A DNA stretch of 64,000 bases from assembly GCF_001457415.1 (NCBI RefSeq), contig NZ_LN881722.1:372001-436000 (forward strand). Direction: 5' to 3'. The position numbers and the translations under genes were made by a program. Of this stretch, positions 1 through 9,562 are shown piece after piece. Source of the DNA: Gorillibacterium timonense. GTDB lineage: Bacteria > Bacillota > Bacilli > Paenibacillales > NBRC-103111. The number at the start of each line of letters is the position of its first letter. Within the stretch, counting starts at the first letter, position 1. The notes under the pieces are model-generated. The model was not told the origin of the DNA. It did not search any database and was given only the letters and a program-made list of their open reading frames with translations.

Positions 1-1
1 C

Positions 2-517
2 GCGGGACTCGGGATCGCCTATGACTCCGATTTCAGTGAGTTGGAGCAGCTTCGCCGGGACAACCTGGAGCTGTTGGATCAATTGGTGATCTTGAGCGGC
101 GAGTCGAAGGGAATGGATGCGATCAGCTTCACCGACCTGACGGAATTCCTCCTCGCTTACGAGAAATCGATGCAAAGCGGCCTCTTCACTGGCAACGGGA
201 AACCAATCACGCAGAAGCTGCTGGATATTCTGAGCGGCACGTATAACGAGAATGCCTGGAACAAAGTGCTTGCGGACAAGGACCTGAAGATCAGCAAGGT
301 GCTTCGCGGCTTGGGCATCAAAGGCAAAGACATCACAAGAACCAATTCCCGCATCGCCTGGACCGTAGACCCGCTCTACCGCGCGCGTTTCGGACTCCTG
401 CTGGCCTACTTCAAGACGATCTTGGACAGCTCGGCCTTCTCCGGGATTGACCCTAGCAGCATCAAGCTGGAGACCCTGCTTCCTACCTTGTTGAAGGACA
501 GTCTCACGAATAAGTAA
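2..517 (+). CDS. Unknown protein, C-terminal part only
   Basis: The frame is open from base 2 to a TAA at 515-517, so the true start lies before the window; 171 residues are visible. A TTG at 41 is only an internal codon. The visible part is mixed helical, without membrane segments, cysteines or repeats, and ends in LKDSLTNK. I do not recognise the family. It has no clear terminator behind it, and the 486 bases that follow carry the promoter of the next operon, so it is probably not part of the EPS operon. Confidence 0.6.
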   Translation, partial: AGLGIAYDSDFSELEQLRRDNLELLDQLVILSGESKGMDAISFTDLTEFLLAYEKSMQSGLFTGNGKPITQKLLDILSGTYNENAWNKVLADKDLKISKVLRGLGIKGKDITRTNSRIAWTVDPLYRARFGLLLAYFKTILDSSAFSGIDPSSIKLETLLPTLLKDSLTNK

Positions 518-703
518 CGACTGGTGACTGGGGTGCCGCAAACGCAGCTCGTGCGGGAGCGGCCCCTAGATCCAAACCGGGCAACATGGAGGACGACATC
601 CCTGTGAACCGAGCGATCGGTGCAAAAAACGGCTGCTGTCCGGCTTCCGGCTAGTAATCGAATGATCGAAACCGGATTATGCAGGAACATGGCGAACGAG
701 GTT

Positions 704-761
704 AACTATCTTATAGGAGATAAATATTAATTTTATCAATATGATAGTTCATTCCTATAAA
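704..761 (+). promoter_or_regulatory. Candidate sigma-A promoter of the EPS operon with inverted repeat
   Basis: TTATCA (733-738) and TATAAA (756-761) are separated by 17 bp. An inverted repeat AACTATC (704-710) / GATAGTT (743-749) brackets the -35, its right arm lying in the spacer, as an operator might. Transcription would start near 768 and leave a leader of about 235 nt before galU. Confidence 0.45.
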
Positions 762-843
762 GATTGGTTCGTTTGAATGAATGGGTTGTTTTCATTGATA
801 CCACCGGTATACACCGGCAAGCGTCTTGTGCTGTTCGATATGG

Positions 844-940
844 CCTGAGCGGGCAGGCTTCGCGCGGCCCTCAAGCTCAGGGATCTCATGAAACGGTCCA
901 TCTCTTGACCCGCAGAGGGAAGGGCCGTCCCATGAGCATC
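844..940 (+). promoter_or_regulatory. Structured 5' leader RNA upstream of galU
   Basis: Two consecutive structures can be drawn. Hairpin 1 pairs CCTGAGC (844-850) with GCTCAGG (875-881), with an inner GGGC/GCCC. Hairpin 2 pairs GAT-CTCATG (882-890) with CATGAG-c-ATC (931-940), continues as ACGGTCC (893-899) with GGGCCGT (922-928, one G-U), and has CTCT/AGAG inside the loop. There is no U-run after either, so they are not plain terminators. I could not match them to a known riboswitch class. Confidence 0.5.
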
Positions 941-1003
941 TTAGAATCAGCCCTATGGTGCGCCGCAAGCATGCAGTCATCAAACCAATCGGAGGGATGC
1001 AAT

Positions 1004-1948
1004 GTGCAAAAAGTGAAGAAGGCGATTATTCCCGCTGCCGGTCTAGGCACCCGGTTCCTTCCGGCGACCAAGGCGATGCCGAAGGAGATGCTGCCCATCA
1101 TCGACAAACCGACGATCCAGTATATCGTCGAGGAAGCGGTGGAGTCCGGTATCGAGGACATCATCATCGTGACGGGCAAGGGGAAACGGGCGATTGAGGA
1201 CCATTTCGACCATGCGTTCGAGCTGGAGTCGAATCTGGAGATGAAAGGGAAGCTCAAGCTGCTTGAGGAGGTTCAGCGAACCTCCAAGGTGGATATCCAT
1301 TACATCCGGCAAAAAGAACCGAAGGGGCTCGGTCACGCCGTCTGGTGCGCCCGTCGGTTTATCGGGCAGGAGCCGTTCGCCGTTCTGCTCGGTGACGACA
1401 TCGTCCGGGCGGAGACCCCCTGCCTGAAGCAGATGATCACCCAGTACGAGGCGGTATCCTCCGCCATTCTCGGCGTTCAGCCGGTGCCGGACGGCGAAAC
1501 CGGGCGCTACGGGATCGTGGCTCCCGCCTCCCAGAACGGCCGCTTATACGAAGTGGCGGGCCTGGTCGAGAAGCCGCCGGCGGGACAAGCTCCCTCCAAC
1601 CTGGCCATCCTCGGCCGGTACATCCTTCCGCCGGAAATCTTCGGCATTCTGGACAGCCAGGAGGAAGGCTCCGGAGGCGAAATTCAACTGACCGACGCGA
1701 TTGCGCGTCTTGCGCTGGAACAGCAGGTGTACGCCTATAACTTCCAAGGAACCCGCTACGATGTCGGCGAGAAGCTCGGTTTTATCCTGACGACTCTCGA
1801 TTTTGCGGTGGCGAATCCCGAACTGAGAGGAGCGACCTTGAAGGCCATTCAAGAATTGCTGGTGAAGGAAGGGGCGGCTCCTGAGATCTTTCTCCGCGAT
1901 CTGCGCGCACGGGATGTAAGTGACTGGTCCTCTCGCTCCACAGGCTGA
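1004..1948 (+). CDS. galU: UTP--glucose-1-phosphate uridylyltransferase
   Basis: Makes UDP-glucose from UTP and glucose-1-phosphate in the cytosol, the precursor of glucosyl and galactosyl units in surface polymers. The N-terminus has the nucleotidyltransferase motif [20 protein letters not shown], followed by [14 protein letters not shown] and a GDD motif, all typical of bacterial GalU. The frame is open from 764, but the family start fits GTG at 1004, with a GGAGGG about 7 bases ahead; that gives 314 residues, near the usual 290-300. It is the first gene of the EPS operon and follows a long structured leader. Confidence 0.93.
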   Translation: MQKVKKAIIPAAGLGTRFLPATKAMPKEMLPIIDKPTIQYIVEEAVESGIEDIIIVTGKGKRAIEDHFDHAFELESNLEMKGKLKLLEEVQRTSKVDIHYIRQKEPKGLGHAVWCARRFIGQEPFAVLLGDDIVRAETPCLKQMITQYEAVSSAILGVQPVPDGETGRYGIVAPASQNGRLYEVAGLVEKPPAGQAPSNLAILGRYILPPEIFGILDSQEEGSGGEIQLTDAIARLALEQQVYAYNFQGTRYDVGEKLGFILTTLDFAVANPELRGATLKAIQELLVKEGAAPEIFLRDLRARDVSDWSSRSTG

Positions 1949-2040
1949 ACCGGCTGTCAGGCAGGATGAGAGTCGAATAACGAATGCTTAAGATTTCAAA
2001 TTTTCGGAAGATTCAAAATTCAGTGGGGAGGTTGACAACG

Positions 2041-2721
2041 ATGGGAATCGGGGAATATTCCAAGAATTTAACGGCGCAGCTTGGACAAGCCGAGGTAGGT
2101 GTACCGGCTCGCGAACGGATGTATCTCATGCTGAAACGGACGATGGATGTGATGGGAGGGATGCTTGGAATTCTCCTCGCCCTTCCCGTGCTCGTTCTGA
2201 TCGCACTCCTGATCAAGCTGGAGGACCCTCAAGGCGGCGTCTTTTTCCGGCAAACCCGAGTCGGCAAGAACGGCAAGGAGTTTCAGATGTTCAAGTTTCG
2301 CTCTATGGTCAGCGACGCGGAGAAACGGCTGGCGGACTTGCTGAAGCAGAACGAAATTCAAGGGAATATGTTCAAGATGAAAAACGATCCGCGCATCACC
2401 CGCGTCGGTCGAGTGATTCGGAAGATGAGCCTCGATGAGCTTCCTCAGCTGTGGAATGTCGTGAAAGGTGATATGAGTCTGGTCGGTCCCCGACCGCCCT
2501 TGCCCCGCGAGGTCAAGGATTACACGGTTTACCATCGGCAAAGGCTCCAGGTCACTCCCGGTTGCACCGGACTCTGGCAGGTCAGCGGGCGCAACAGCTT
2601 AAGCTTCGAGCAGATGGTGGAGCTGGATCTCACCTATATCCGCAAACGCAGCATCTGGATGGACCTCTCGCTGATCGCGCGGACGGTGAAGGAGATTTTT
2701 GCATCGAAGAGCGCGTTTTGA
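2041..2721 (+). CDS. Undecaprenyl-phosphate sugar phosphotransferase (EPS priming enzyme)
   Basis: Bacterial sugar transferase family (PF02397), the enzyme that moves a hexose-1-phosphate onto undecaprenyl phosphate to begin a repeat unit. One hydrophobic segment (about residues 35-55, GGMLGILLALPVLVLIALLI) precedes the cytosolic catalytic domain with FKFRSM, SLDELPQLWNV and VGPRPPLPRE motifs. It is the short form of 226 residues and lacks the extra N-terminal membrane segments of WbaP. GGGGAGG at 2025-2031 selects ATG 2041 rather than ATG 1984. The next gene starts 39 bases downstream. The sugar it transfers cannot be read from sequence. Confidence 0.88.
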   Translation: MGIGEYSKNLTAQLGQAEVGVPARERMYLMLKRTMDVMGGMLGILLALPVLVLIALLIKLEDPQGGVFFRQTRVGKNGKEFQMFKFRSMVSDAEKRLADLLKQNEIQGNMFKMKNDPRITRVGRVIRKMSLDELPQLWNVVKGDMSLVGPRPPLPREVKDYTVYHRQRLQVTPGCTGLWQVSGRNSLSFEQMVELDLTYIRKRSIWMDLSLIARTVKEIFASKSAF

Positions 2722-2760
2722 AGACAGATTCAAAGAGCGCACGGAAGGAGAGAGCAGGGG

Positions 2761-3921
2761 ATGGAGAGGAAGCTCTACCGCATCGGCATCGACGCTCAGG
2801 CGATCGGCACCAATTTTAGCGGCAACGAAGTCTACATCAAGAACGTCATCAAGAATCTCGACCGGAGCCGGTTCGATTACCGCCTGTTCGTCAATAAAAA
2901 CTACAACTACGCCGGGGATTTTTCCGAAACGGACTGGAAGACGGTGGAATTCAAGACGCGCAGCCCGTTTCTACGCCTGCCGATCGAATTCCCCCACCTT
3001 ATCCGCCGGGAGAAGCTTGACCTTCTGCATGTGCAGTACACGGCCCCGTATTTCGCCGACTGCCCGATCGTAAGCACCATCCACGACATTTCGTTTGAGC
3101 ATTACCCGGAATTTTTCACCCGGAAGGAAGCCTCCTTCCTCAAGGTCGGTATCCGTAAAACCGCCAAGGAAGCGGCCCGAATCATCACGGTCTCGGAATA
3201 TTCCAAGCAGGACATGATTGACACCTACGGAGTTCCCGAGGAGAAGATCGCCGTGACGTACAACTCCATCGACGAAGCGTTCCGGGCCGTTCCGGATGCT
3301 TCTCAGCTCACGGCGGTCCGCAAGAAATACGGCATCGAGGGCGAGTATATCCTCGCAGTTGGCAACCTGCAGCCGCGCAAGAACATCCCCCGCTTGCTGG
3401 AAGCCTATAAGCGCATTCGGCTGGAGAATCCGGATATTCGGGCGAAGCTGGTTGTCGTCGGGCGCAAGGCGTGGATGTTCGGAGGAATCTTCCAATCGCT
3501 GGCCGATTTCCCGTTCCTATCGGATGTCATCCTCACGGACTATGTGCCGAAGGAGGACCTGCCCCTGCTCTACAACGCGGCGGATGTATTCGTCTATCCC
3601 TCGATCTTCGAAGGCTTCGGCCTGCCGGTTCTGGAAAGTATGGCCTGCGGCACGCCGGTCGTCACCTCGAATACGTCCTGCCTCCCGGAAATTGCCGGAG
3701 GCGCGGCGGTGCTGGTCGATCCTTTGAAGGAGGACGAGATTGCCGCCGGGATCGTCAAGCTGCTCCGCGAGCCGCGAACGCGGCAGGACTATATGGCGAA
3801 AGGGCTTGCCCGGGCGCAGGATTTCAGCTGGGCCAAGACGGGGCGGCAAACGTCCGCGATCTACGAGAGCGTGTTGGACGAACGCCCGGCCCGCCGCACT
3901 CTCGGGGCGCAGACGGTCTAA
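2761..3921 (+). CDS. Glycosyltransferase family 4 protein
   Basis: GT-B fold retaining glycosyltransferase of 386 residues. The N-terminal acceptor half begins IGIDAQAIGTNFSGNEVYI; the C-terminal Glycos_transf_1 half has VGNLQPRKNIPRLLEAY, and the nucleotide-sugar signature YPSIFEGFGLPVLESMACGTPVV. No signal peptide; expected at the inner face of the membrane, extending the lipid-linked repeat unit. A purine-rich GGAAGGAGAGAG precedes the ATG. The donor sugar is unknown; GDP-mannose or UDP-glucose would fit the precursors made in the operon. Confidence 0.9.
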   Translation: MERKLYRIGIDAQAIGTNFSGNEVYIKNVIKNLDRSRFDYRLFVNKNYNYAGDFSETDWKTVEFKTRSPFLRLPIEFPHLIRREKLDLLHVQYTAPYFADCPIVSTIHDISFEHYPEFFTRKEASFLKVGIRKTAKEAARIITVSEYSKQDMIDTYGVPEEKIAVTYNSIDEAFRAVPDASQLTAVRKKYGIEGEYILAVGNLQPRKNIPRLLEAYKRIRLENPDIRAKLVVVGRKAWMFGGIFQSLADFPFLSDVILTDYVPKEDLPLLYNAADVFVYPSIFEGFGLPVLESMACGTPVVTSNTSCLPEIAGGAAVLVDPLKEDEIAAGIVKLLREPRTRQDYMAKGLARAQDFSWAKTGRQTSAIYESVLDERPARRTLGAQTV

Positions 3922-3951
3922 ACACCAACCAGTGAAGAAGGGGAACCTGTC

Positions 3952-5247
3952 ATGAACATACTCATCACCAACGCCTACTGCTATCTGAACAAAGGCGACT
4001 CCGGCATCATCCGAGCGATGGTGCAGGAGTTTCGCAAGGAGTATCCGCAGGCGCGCATCACGGTCATCTCGCTATTTCCGGAGCTGGATCAGGACAAATA
4101 CGGGGATTGCCGGGTAGTCGGCGGTCTGCTCTCGCCTTACAAGGGCAAGAGCCGGCTGGCCAAAGTGCTGCGGAACTCCTTTCGCTGGTCCGCGCTTTGG
4201 GCGGCGAATCTGCTGAAGCTACCCGTTCATCCCACTCTGCGCGAATTCCGGGAGGCGGACATCGTGGTGAGCTGCGGAGGGGGCTACTTCAAGGCGCGCA
4301 ACCTCGCTCAATTCCTTGGAGACTTCATGTACCATTACGTGCAGTTCATGACGGCGGTCCAATACCGCAAGCCCTTCGTGATCTATGCTCAGACGGTCGG
4401 CGAATTCGGCGAAAATGCGCTCGTGCAGAGCAAAATCCGCCGCATTATCAAGAAATCAGCGCTCTGCCTGCCGCGGGAGCCGATATCATCGGCGTTTCTT
4501 AAGCGTTTTGTTCCAGATGCGGACAACTGCTTCGAGACGAGCGACATCGCCTTCCTGCTGGAAAAGAAGGAGATCGGTCCGGGTCGCCTGCAGAAGCTGC
4601 TCACCTCGAACAGCATGAAGATCGGCATCACGATGCGCTCCTGGCATTTTCCGGGGGAAGCGAACCGAGACGAGTTGCTTGCGGGATACAAAGAAACGAT
4701 GCGGCAGACGATCCTTCATCTGGCCGGTATTCCGGGAGCGCAAGTGTTCCTGATGCCGCAGTGCATCGGTCCGGGAGAGGACAATGACCTGATCATCTCG
4801 CGGGAGATTCATTCCCGGCTGGAGGGTCTTCCCAATGTCCATCTGATCGGCGAGAACCTGACCCCGGAGGAGCTTAAGGGCGTCTACAGCTGCATGGATC
4901 TGTTCCTCGGTACGCGGATGCACTCGAATATCTTTTCCTTGTCGGAGGGGGTGCCCTGCGTGGCGGTCTCCTACGATCCGAAGACGGATGGCATCATGAA
5001 GGCGGTTGGGCTCGAAGAGTACGTGCTCCCGATCAAGGGCATCAAGGAGCAGGCGCTCATCTCGCTCGTCGACAAGGCCCTCGCCGATCTGGACGGCATG
5101 CGGCGGACGCTCTCGCGGACGCTGCCGGGGCTGAAGGCAAAATCGCGACTCAACAACACGCTTCTGTACGACGTGATCGCGTCGGGGGGAGCCACCCCGG
5201 CGAAAGCCCGGATCACCGCCGTAGCGGGAGAATGGCAGGATGCGTAA
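3952..5247 (+). CDS. Polysaccharide pyruvyl transferase family protein
   Basis: 431 residues of the PS_pyruv_trans family (PF04230), beginning MNILITNAYCYLNKGDSGII, the pattern seen in WcaK/AmsJ-type proteins that add ketal-linked pyruvate to an EPS repeat unit using phosphoenolpyruvate. Near the C-terminus is GTRMHSNIFSLSEGVPCVAVSYDPK, typical of the family. Its end overlaps the next start by 8 bases, which suggests translational coupling. Pyruvate would give the polymer negative charge. CsaB, which pyruvylates the wall polymer bound by SLH proteins, is a related family; position inside an EPS operon makes an EPS role more likely here. Confidence 0.85.
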   Translation: MNILITNAYCYLNKGDSGIIRAMVQEFRKEYPQARITVISLFPELDQDKYGDCRVVGGLLSPYKGKSRLAKVLRNSFRWSALWAANLLKLPVHPTLREFREADIVVSCGGGYFKARNLAQFLGDFMYHYVQFMTAVQYRKPFVIYAQTVGEFGENALVQSKIRRIIKKSALCLPREPISSAFLKRFVPDADNCFETSDIAFLLEKKEIGPGRLQKLLTSNSMKIGITMRSWHFPGEANRDELLAGYKETMRQTILHLAGIPGAQVFLMPQCIGPGEDNDLIISREIHSRLEGLPNVHLIGENLTPEELKGVYSCMDLFLGTRMHSNIFSLSEGVPCVAVSYDPKTDGIMKAVGLEEYVLPIKGIKEQALISLVDKALADLDGMRRTLSRTLPGLKAKSRLNNTLLYDVIASGGATPAKARITAVAGEWQDA

Positions 5248-6583
5248 GCGAGTGCTCTTCCTCGGGGCTTTCCAGGAGCCCGGTGGGGAGGAGGAGGTCA
5301 TCACCTACCTGTACAAGAACCTGGACCGAGAGCGATACGAACCGTATCTATGCGGACCGTTCCGCCAGGATTTCTTTGACAAGCATCACATTCCTCGGGA
5401 GGAAATTCTTGAGCTGCCGATGACCGGCATGGGCGATTTGAAGTCTTGGCGGATGCTGATCGGGTATATCGACAAGCTGAACATCGACCTCGTGCATTCG
5501 CACGGCAATCGCGGTGGTCTGTTCGGTCGGCTTGCATCCCGATTGTCTCAAAGACGCCCGAAGTCGGTCTGGACCGTGCATCTGCTCATCGCGGAGAACA
5601 CCTTCACGATATCGCCGATGCAGAAGAAGGTGTACACCGCCGTCGAATACGGCCTCGGCCGCCGCTTCACCGATCATATCGTCGCGGTATCGGACGATCT
5701 GCGCGGGAAATACGCGCCGCACTGCCCGAAGACGGCAATCTCCACCATTCACAACGGAATTGACGTTCGCCGCTTTCATACGGACAAAGCCGAGAGGCCG
5801 GTGAACCGCGAGAGCATCAAGTTTGGCTTCGTGGCGCGGATGTCCAAGCAGAAGGGACTTCCCTATCTGATTGAAGCCTGGAAGAGCGTAACGGAGGAGC
5901 TGCGGGGAACCGGACTCAAGCCGGAGCTGATCCTCGCCGGGACGGGCGAGGAAGAGGCGCCGACGAAGGAATTGGTGAAGCGGTTCGGCTTGGACAGCTC
6001 CGTCCAGTTTCTCGGCTTTCGTACCGATATTCCGGAACTGCTCGCCGGAATGGATGTCCTGCTGCTGCCCTCGCTCTTCGAGGGGCTGCCGATGGTCATT
6101 CTGGAGAGCCTCGCTTCCGGCACGCCGGTCATCGCGACCCGCGTCAACGGAGTGCCGGAGGTGCTGGAGGATGGAACGAACGGCAGGCTGGTGGCTCCCG
6201 GGAACGCGGCGGAGCTGGCGGCGGCTATGATGGATTACCTCCGGCAGCCGCAGCTGATCCGCGCTCATGGCACAGCCGGGCAGAAGAAAGTGGCGGAAGG
6301 CTTCACCAAGGAGCAAATGCTTCAGAAGCATATGTCGCTCTATGACAAGCTGCTCGCAGGTGCTCCGGCAGCGCTGACGGACGGCGTCGGCGGCATGGCA
6401 GGAGCGGGGAGAGCCGGTAGCGGAGCTACGCCGGCCTCTGAAGCGAGTGCTTCGGCGATGAAAGCAGCTGGAGGCTCCTCCGCCGAAAGAGCCGCGTTGA
6501 CGGCGAAGGCCGCCCCCGCAGTGCAGACCGCCGCCAAGCGGCAAGCCTCCGCTCTGCCCGCCGGTAAAGGCGGCGTCCGATGA
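5240..6583 (+). CDS. Glycosyltransferase family 4 protein with alanine-rich tail
   Basis: GT4-type glycosyltransferase. Residues 1-370 hold both GT-B halves: acceptor side with HSHGNRGGLFGRLAS and donor side with LLLPSLFEGLPMVILESLASGTPVIATR. From about residue 372 to 447 the protein becomes a low-complexity tail rich in Ala, Gly and Ser that is not part of the fold. The start overlaps the previous gene by 8 bases and the stop forms ATGA with the flippase start. The tail is encoded by GC-rich DNA that continues into the N-terminus of the next gene. Confidence 0.88.
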   Translation: MRKRVLFLGAFQEPGGEEEVITYLYKNLDRERYEPYLCGPFRQDFFDKHHIPREEILELPMTGMGDLKSWRMLIGYIDKLNIDLVHSHGNRGGLFGRLASRLSQRRPKSVWTVHLLIAENTFTISPMQKKVYTAVEYGLGRRFTDHIVAVSDDLRGKYAPHCPKTAISTIHNGIDVRRFHTDKAERPVNRESIKFGFVARMSKQKGLPYLIEAWKSVTEELRGTGLKPELILAGTGEEEAPTKELVKRFGLDSSVQFLGFRTDIPELLAGMDVLLLPSLFEGLPMVILESLASGTPVIATRVNGVPEVLEDGTNGRLVAPGNAAELAAAMMDYLRQPQLIRAHGTAGQKKVAEGFTKEQMLQKHMSLYDKLLAGAPAALTDGVGGMAGAGRAGSGATPASEASASAMKAAGGSSAERAALTAKAAPAVQTAAKRQASALPAGKGGVR

Positions 6584-8316
6584 ACGCGCGGCGGGCGGGT
6601 TCCGCCCCCAAGCGATTCCGCTCTCCGGCAGGAAGCGGAGCGGCCTCCGCTGGTTCAGCGGCCGCAGGGGTGGCTGCGGCGCTCACCGAATCGGCCACAC
6701 CCCCCACGGCACTCGCGGAAGCGGCCGCGTTAGCGGCACCGGCGGGGCCAGCTGCTGCCGCAGCGAAACCCAAATCAGCGGGCAGCAGCATGTCCGCCCT
6801 GTTCCTGGTGACCATCCTGCTCGCGGTCGTCGCCAAGCTCTCCGGCCTGATCCGCGAGATGGTCATCGGCTACTACTATGGCGCAAGCGCCGAGCTGGAC
6901 CTCTACTACTACCTGAACACCCTGCCCGAGCTGTTCAGCACGGGCATCACGGCGGCGGTTGCCGTCGCGCTCATCCCCTTCCTATACGGGAAGGAGGATT
7001 CCCGTTACGGCGAGAACCGCGTCATCGTCTCGCAGGTGCTCATCGCCGGAACGCTGTTCTTCGGCCTTGTGACAGCGGCCGCGATCGTGTTCCATCAGCC
7101 GGTGCTGGAAGTCCTGCTCGCCGGAAGCAAGATGCCGATGGCGAATGCGCCTGCCCTGCTCGCGGTTGCCAGCTTGCAGATGGTGCCGACCTTTCTCTCG
7201 GCCATCCTGCTCGCCGTCGAGACCAAGCTGGAGAAATTCAAGACGATCACTCTCTTAAGCCTTCCACTTAATCTGGCGGCGGTCGTGGCGCAGATCGTCC
7301 TTCATCACCGGACCGGCGTCCTCTCGGTCGGCATCGGCCTTCTCGTCGGCACGGTCTTGCAGACGGCCTATCTGTTCTACGACCTGCACCGTCAGGGGCA
7401 GCGCTACAAGGCGGTTCTTGCTCCGGCGGCTTACCGCGGACCGGAGTTTCGCGAGTTCCTGCTGTTTCTCATCCCCGTTTACCTCGGGACGATGATCCAG
7501 CGCGCAGGTGTATTCGTGGATCGCCGGCTGGCCTCGGGGCTGGCGGAAGGCAGCATTTCGGCTCTGTCGTATGCCGACCGGGTCATCCAGATGATCGTGA
7601 TGATCATCGTGAGCACCATCGGCATGATCCTCTTTTCCAAGATGAGCTCCATTGACGAACAGGATGAGGAGGGGATGGTGGAACTGCTTGGCGGCGCGAT
7701 CACCTTCAGTTGCCTGACCATTTTACCGGTAACCGCGTTTCTGCTCGTGTTCAGCCCCGAGGTCATCGCCCTCCTGTTCGGACGCGGCAAGTTCGATGCG
7801 AACGGGCTTCACCTCACCTCGCAGGCTCTCGCAGGCTATGGCATCGGGCTGCTCGGCATCGGGATGCGGTACATCCTCAACCGCGTGTATTTCGCGAAGC
7901 GGGATGCGCGCACCCCCACGATTAATACGCTGAATGCATTCGTCGTCGGCGTCATCTTGAGCATCGTGCTGTGCCGGTATTTCGGCGTAACGGGCATCGC
8001 CCTTGCCGCCTCGCTCACGATGATGCTGTCGAGCCTTCTGCTCGCTTACCGGCTGGAACGCCGCTACCGGTTCCTCTCGAGGATCGATTGGGGGGATGCT
8101 GCGAAGTCAGCGGCCCTGTCCGTTCTGCTCGGCGCGGTATGGTTCGCTATCCGCGAGCTCGTCCCGGCTTCCCCCGCCATGAAGCTCCTGGCCGCACTCC
8201 CCGCGGGCGTCCTCGTCTTCGCCGCTTGCGCCAAGCTCTTCGGCATTCGCGACTGGGTGAAGCTGGAGGCAGCTTTGAAGGCCAAACTCAGCTCCAAAAG
8301 GAGGTCCATCGGATGA
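6580..8316 (+). CDS. MurJ/MviN-family lipid flippase, probable EPS Wzx
   Basis: Polytopic membrane protein of the MOP superfamily. After about 70 Ala/Pro-rich residues the fold begins at residue 71 (MSALFLVTILLAVVAKLSGLIRE) and runs through roughly 14 hydrophobic segments. The region VDRRLASGLAEGSISALSYADR corresponds to the conserved central part of MurJ proteins. In this context it probably flips the undecaprenyl-linked EPS unit, not lipid II. It starts on an ATGA overlap and its own TGA overlaps the next ATG. The N-terminal extension is unusual; a start at 6790 would remove it but has no good ribosome binding site. Confidence 0.85.
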   Translation: MNARRAGSAPKRFRSPAGSGAASAGSAAAGVAAALTESATPPTALAEAAALAAPAGPAAAAAKPKSAGSSMSALFLVTILLAVVAKLSGLIREMVIGYYYGASAELDLYYYLNTLPELFSTGITAAVAVALIPFLYGKEDSRYGENRVIVSQVLIAGTLFFGLVTAAAIVFHQPVLEVLLAGSKMPMANAPALLAVASLQMVPTFLSAILLAVETKLEKFKTITLLSLPLNLAAVVAQIVLHHRTGVLSVGIGLLVGTVLQTAYLFYDLHRQGQRYKAVLAPAAYRGPEFREFLLFLIPVYLGTMIQRAGVFVDRRLASGLAEGSISALSYADRVIQMIVMIIVSTIGMILFSKMSSIDEQDEEGMVELLGGAITFSCLTILPVTAFLLVFSPEVIALLFGRGKFDANGLHLTSQALAGYGIGLLGIGMRYILNRVYFAKRDARTPTINTLNAFVVGVILSIVLCRYFGVTGIALAASLTMMLSSLLLAYRLERRYRFLSRIDWGDAAKSAALSVLLGAVWFAIRELVPASPAMKLLAALPAGVLVFAACAKLFGIRDWVKLEAALKAKLSSKRRSIG

Positions 8317-9521
8317 AGCATGTGTTCATAATCGGCTCCAAAGGCATTCCAGCCCGCTACGGCGGTTTTGAAACCTTTGTCGAGCAGCTGACCCGGCAGA
8401 AGCGTTCGGCGGACATCAAATACCATGTCGCCTGCCAAGCCAAGGAAGACGGAGAATTCGAGCATAACGATGCTCGCTGCTTCCAGGTCAAGGTTCCCGA
8501 GGTGGGCAGCGCCAAGGCCGTGCTCTACGACCTACTCAGCCTGAAGCGCTGCCTTCACTACATCCGCGAGCACAAGCTGGAGGATTGCGTCGTTTACATC
8601 CTCGCTTGCCGGATCGGCCCCTTCTTCGCTTATTACAAAAGCAAGCTGGAGCGTCTAGGAGCGCTCGTCTACGTCAACCCGGACGGGCATGAGTGGAAGC
8701 GCAGCAAGTGGTCGAAGCCGATCCGCGCGTACTGGAAGCTGTCAGAGAAGCTGATGGTGAAGCATGCCGATCTGCTCGTCTGCGATTCCGTAGGCATCGA
8801 GGATTACATCAGGAAGGATTATGCCCGCTACAAGCCGCGCACCCGCTTCATCTCTTATGGAGCGGACTTGATCCCCTCCGAGCTGCCTTCCGATTCGCCG
8901 AAGCTGCTCGACTGGTATCGGGAGCATGGCGTGGAGCCCGGCCAGTACTACCTGATCGTCGGCCGCTTCGTTCCGGAGAACAACTACGAGACGATGATCC
9001 GCGAGTTCATGGCGAGCGATTCGCCCAAGCAGCTCGTCATCGTTACGGGGGTGGAAGCGAACACCTTCTACGAAAGATTGCTCGCTTCGACCGCGTTCGA
9101 CCGGGACCCGAGGATCAAATTCGTCGGAACGGTCTACGACCAGGAGCTGCTCACGAAGCTCCGCGAGGAAGCCTATGGCTATCTGCACGGGCATGAGGTA
9201 GGCGGAACCAACCCCTCGCTGCTCGAAGCACTCGCTTCCACCCGGCTGAATCTGCTTCTCGACGTCGTATTTAACCGCGAGGTCGGAGCGGAGGGAGCTC
9301 TCTACTTCAGCAAGACCCAAGGCGATCTTGCCCGCGTGCTGCACGAAGCGGATCGCCTGCCCGCTGCCGTGCTCGCTAGCTACGGCAGCCGGGCAAAGGC
9401 CCGCATCCGGGAGGCGTATTCCTGGAGGGACATCGTGAACCAATATGAACGGCTGTTCCTCCTGGAACGGCGGAGCGAGGCGCAGGTGAATCGAGGCAAA
9501 GCTGCTGTGGCTTCCCGATAG
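8313..9521 (+). CDS. Glycosyltransferase with DUF1972 N-terminal domain (rhamnosyltransferase-like)
   Basis: 402 residues. The opening KHVFIIGSKGIPARYGGFET is the hallmark of the DUF1972 domain found in rhamnosyltransferases such as streptococcal Cps2F-type enzymes; the C-terminal half is GT4-like, with VGRFVPENNYETMI and GTNPSLLEALAS. The frame is open from 7971, but AAAAGGAGG at 8296-8304 and the family start place the ATG at 8313, overlapping the flippase stop. It directly precedes the dTDP-rhamnose genes, which makes rhamnosyl transfer a sensible inference, though not proven by sequence. Confidence 0.88.
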   Translation: MKHVFIIGSKGIPARYGGFETFVEQLTRQKRSADIKYHVACQAKEDGEFEHNDARCFQVKVPEVGSAKAVLYDLLSLKRCLHYIREHKLEDCVVYILACRIGPFFAYYKSKLERLGALVYVNPDGHEWKRSKWSKPIRAYWKLSEKLMVKHADLLVCDSVGIEDYIRKDYARYKPRTRFISYGADLIPSELPSDSPKLLDWYREHGVEPGQYYLIVGRFVPENNYETMIREFMASDSPKQLVIVTGVEANTFYERLLASTAFDRDPRIKFVGTVYDQELLTKLREEAYGYLHGHEVGGTNPSLLEALASTRLNLLLDVVFNREVGAEGALYFSKTQGDLARVLHEADRLPAAVLASYGSRAKARIREAYSWRDIVNQYERLFLLERRSEAQVNRGKAAVASR

Positions 9522-9562
9522 AGGCAAACGCCCATGAGGCAAAACGAAAAGGAGAGATGGAG

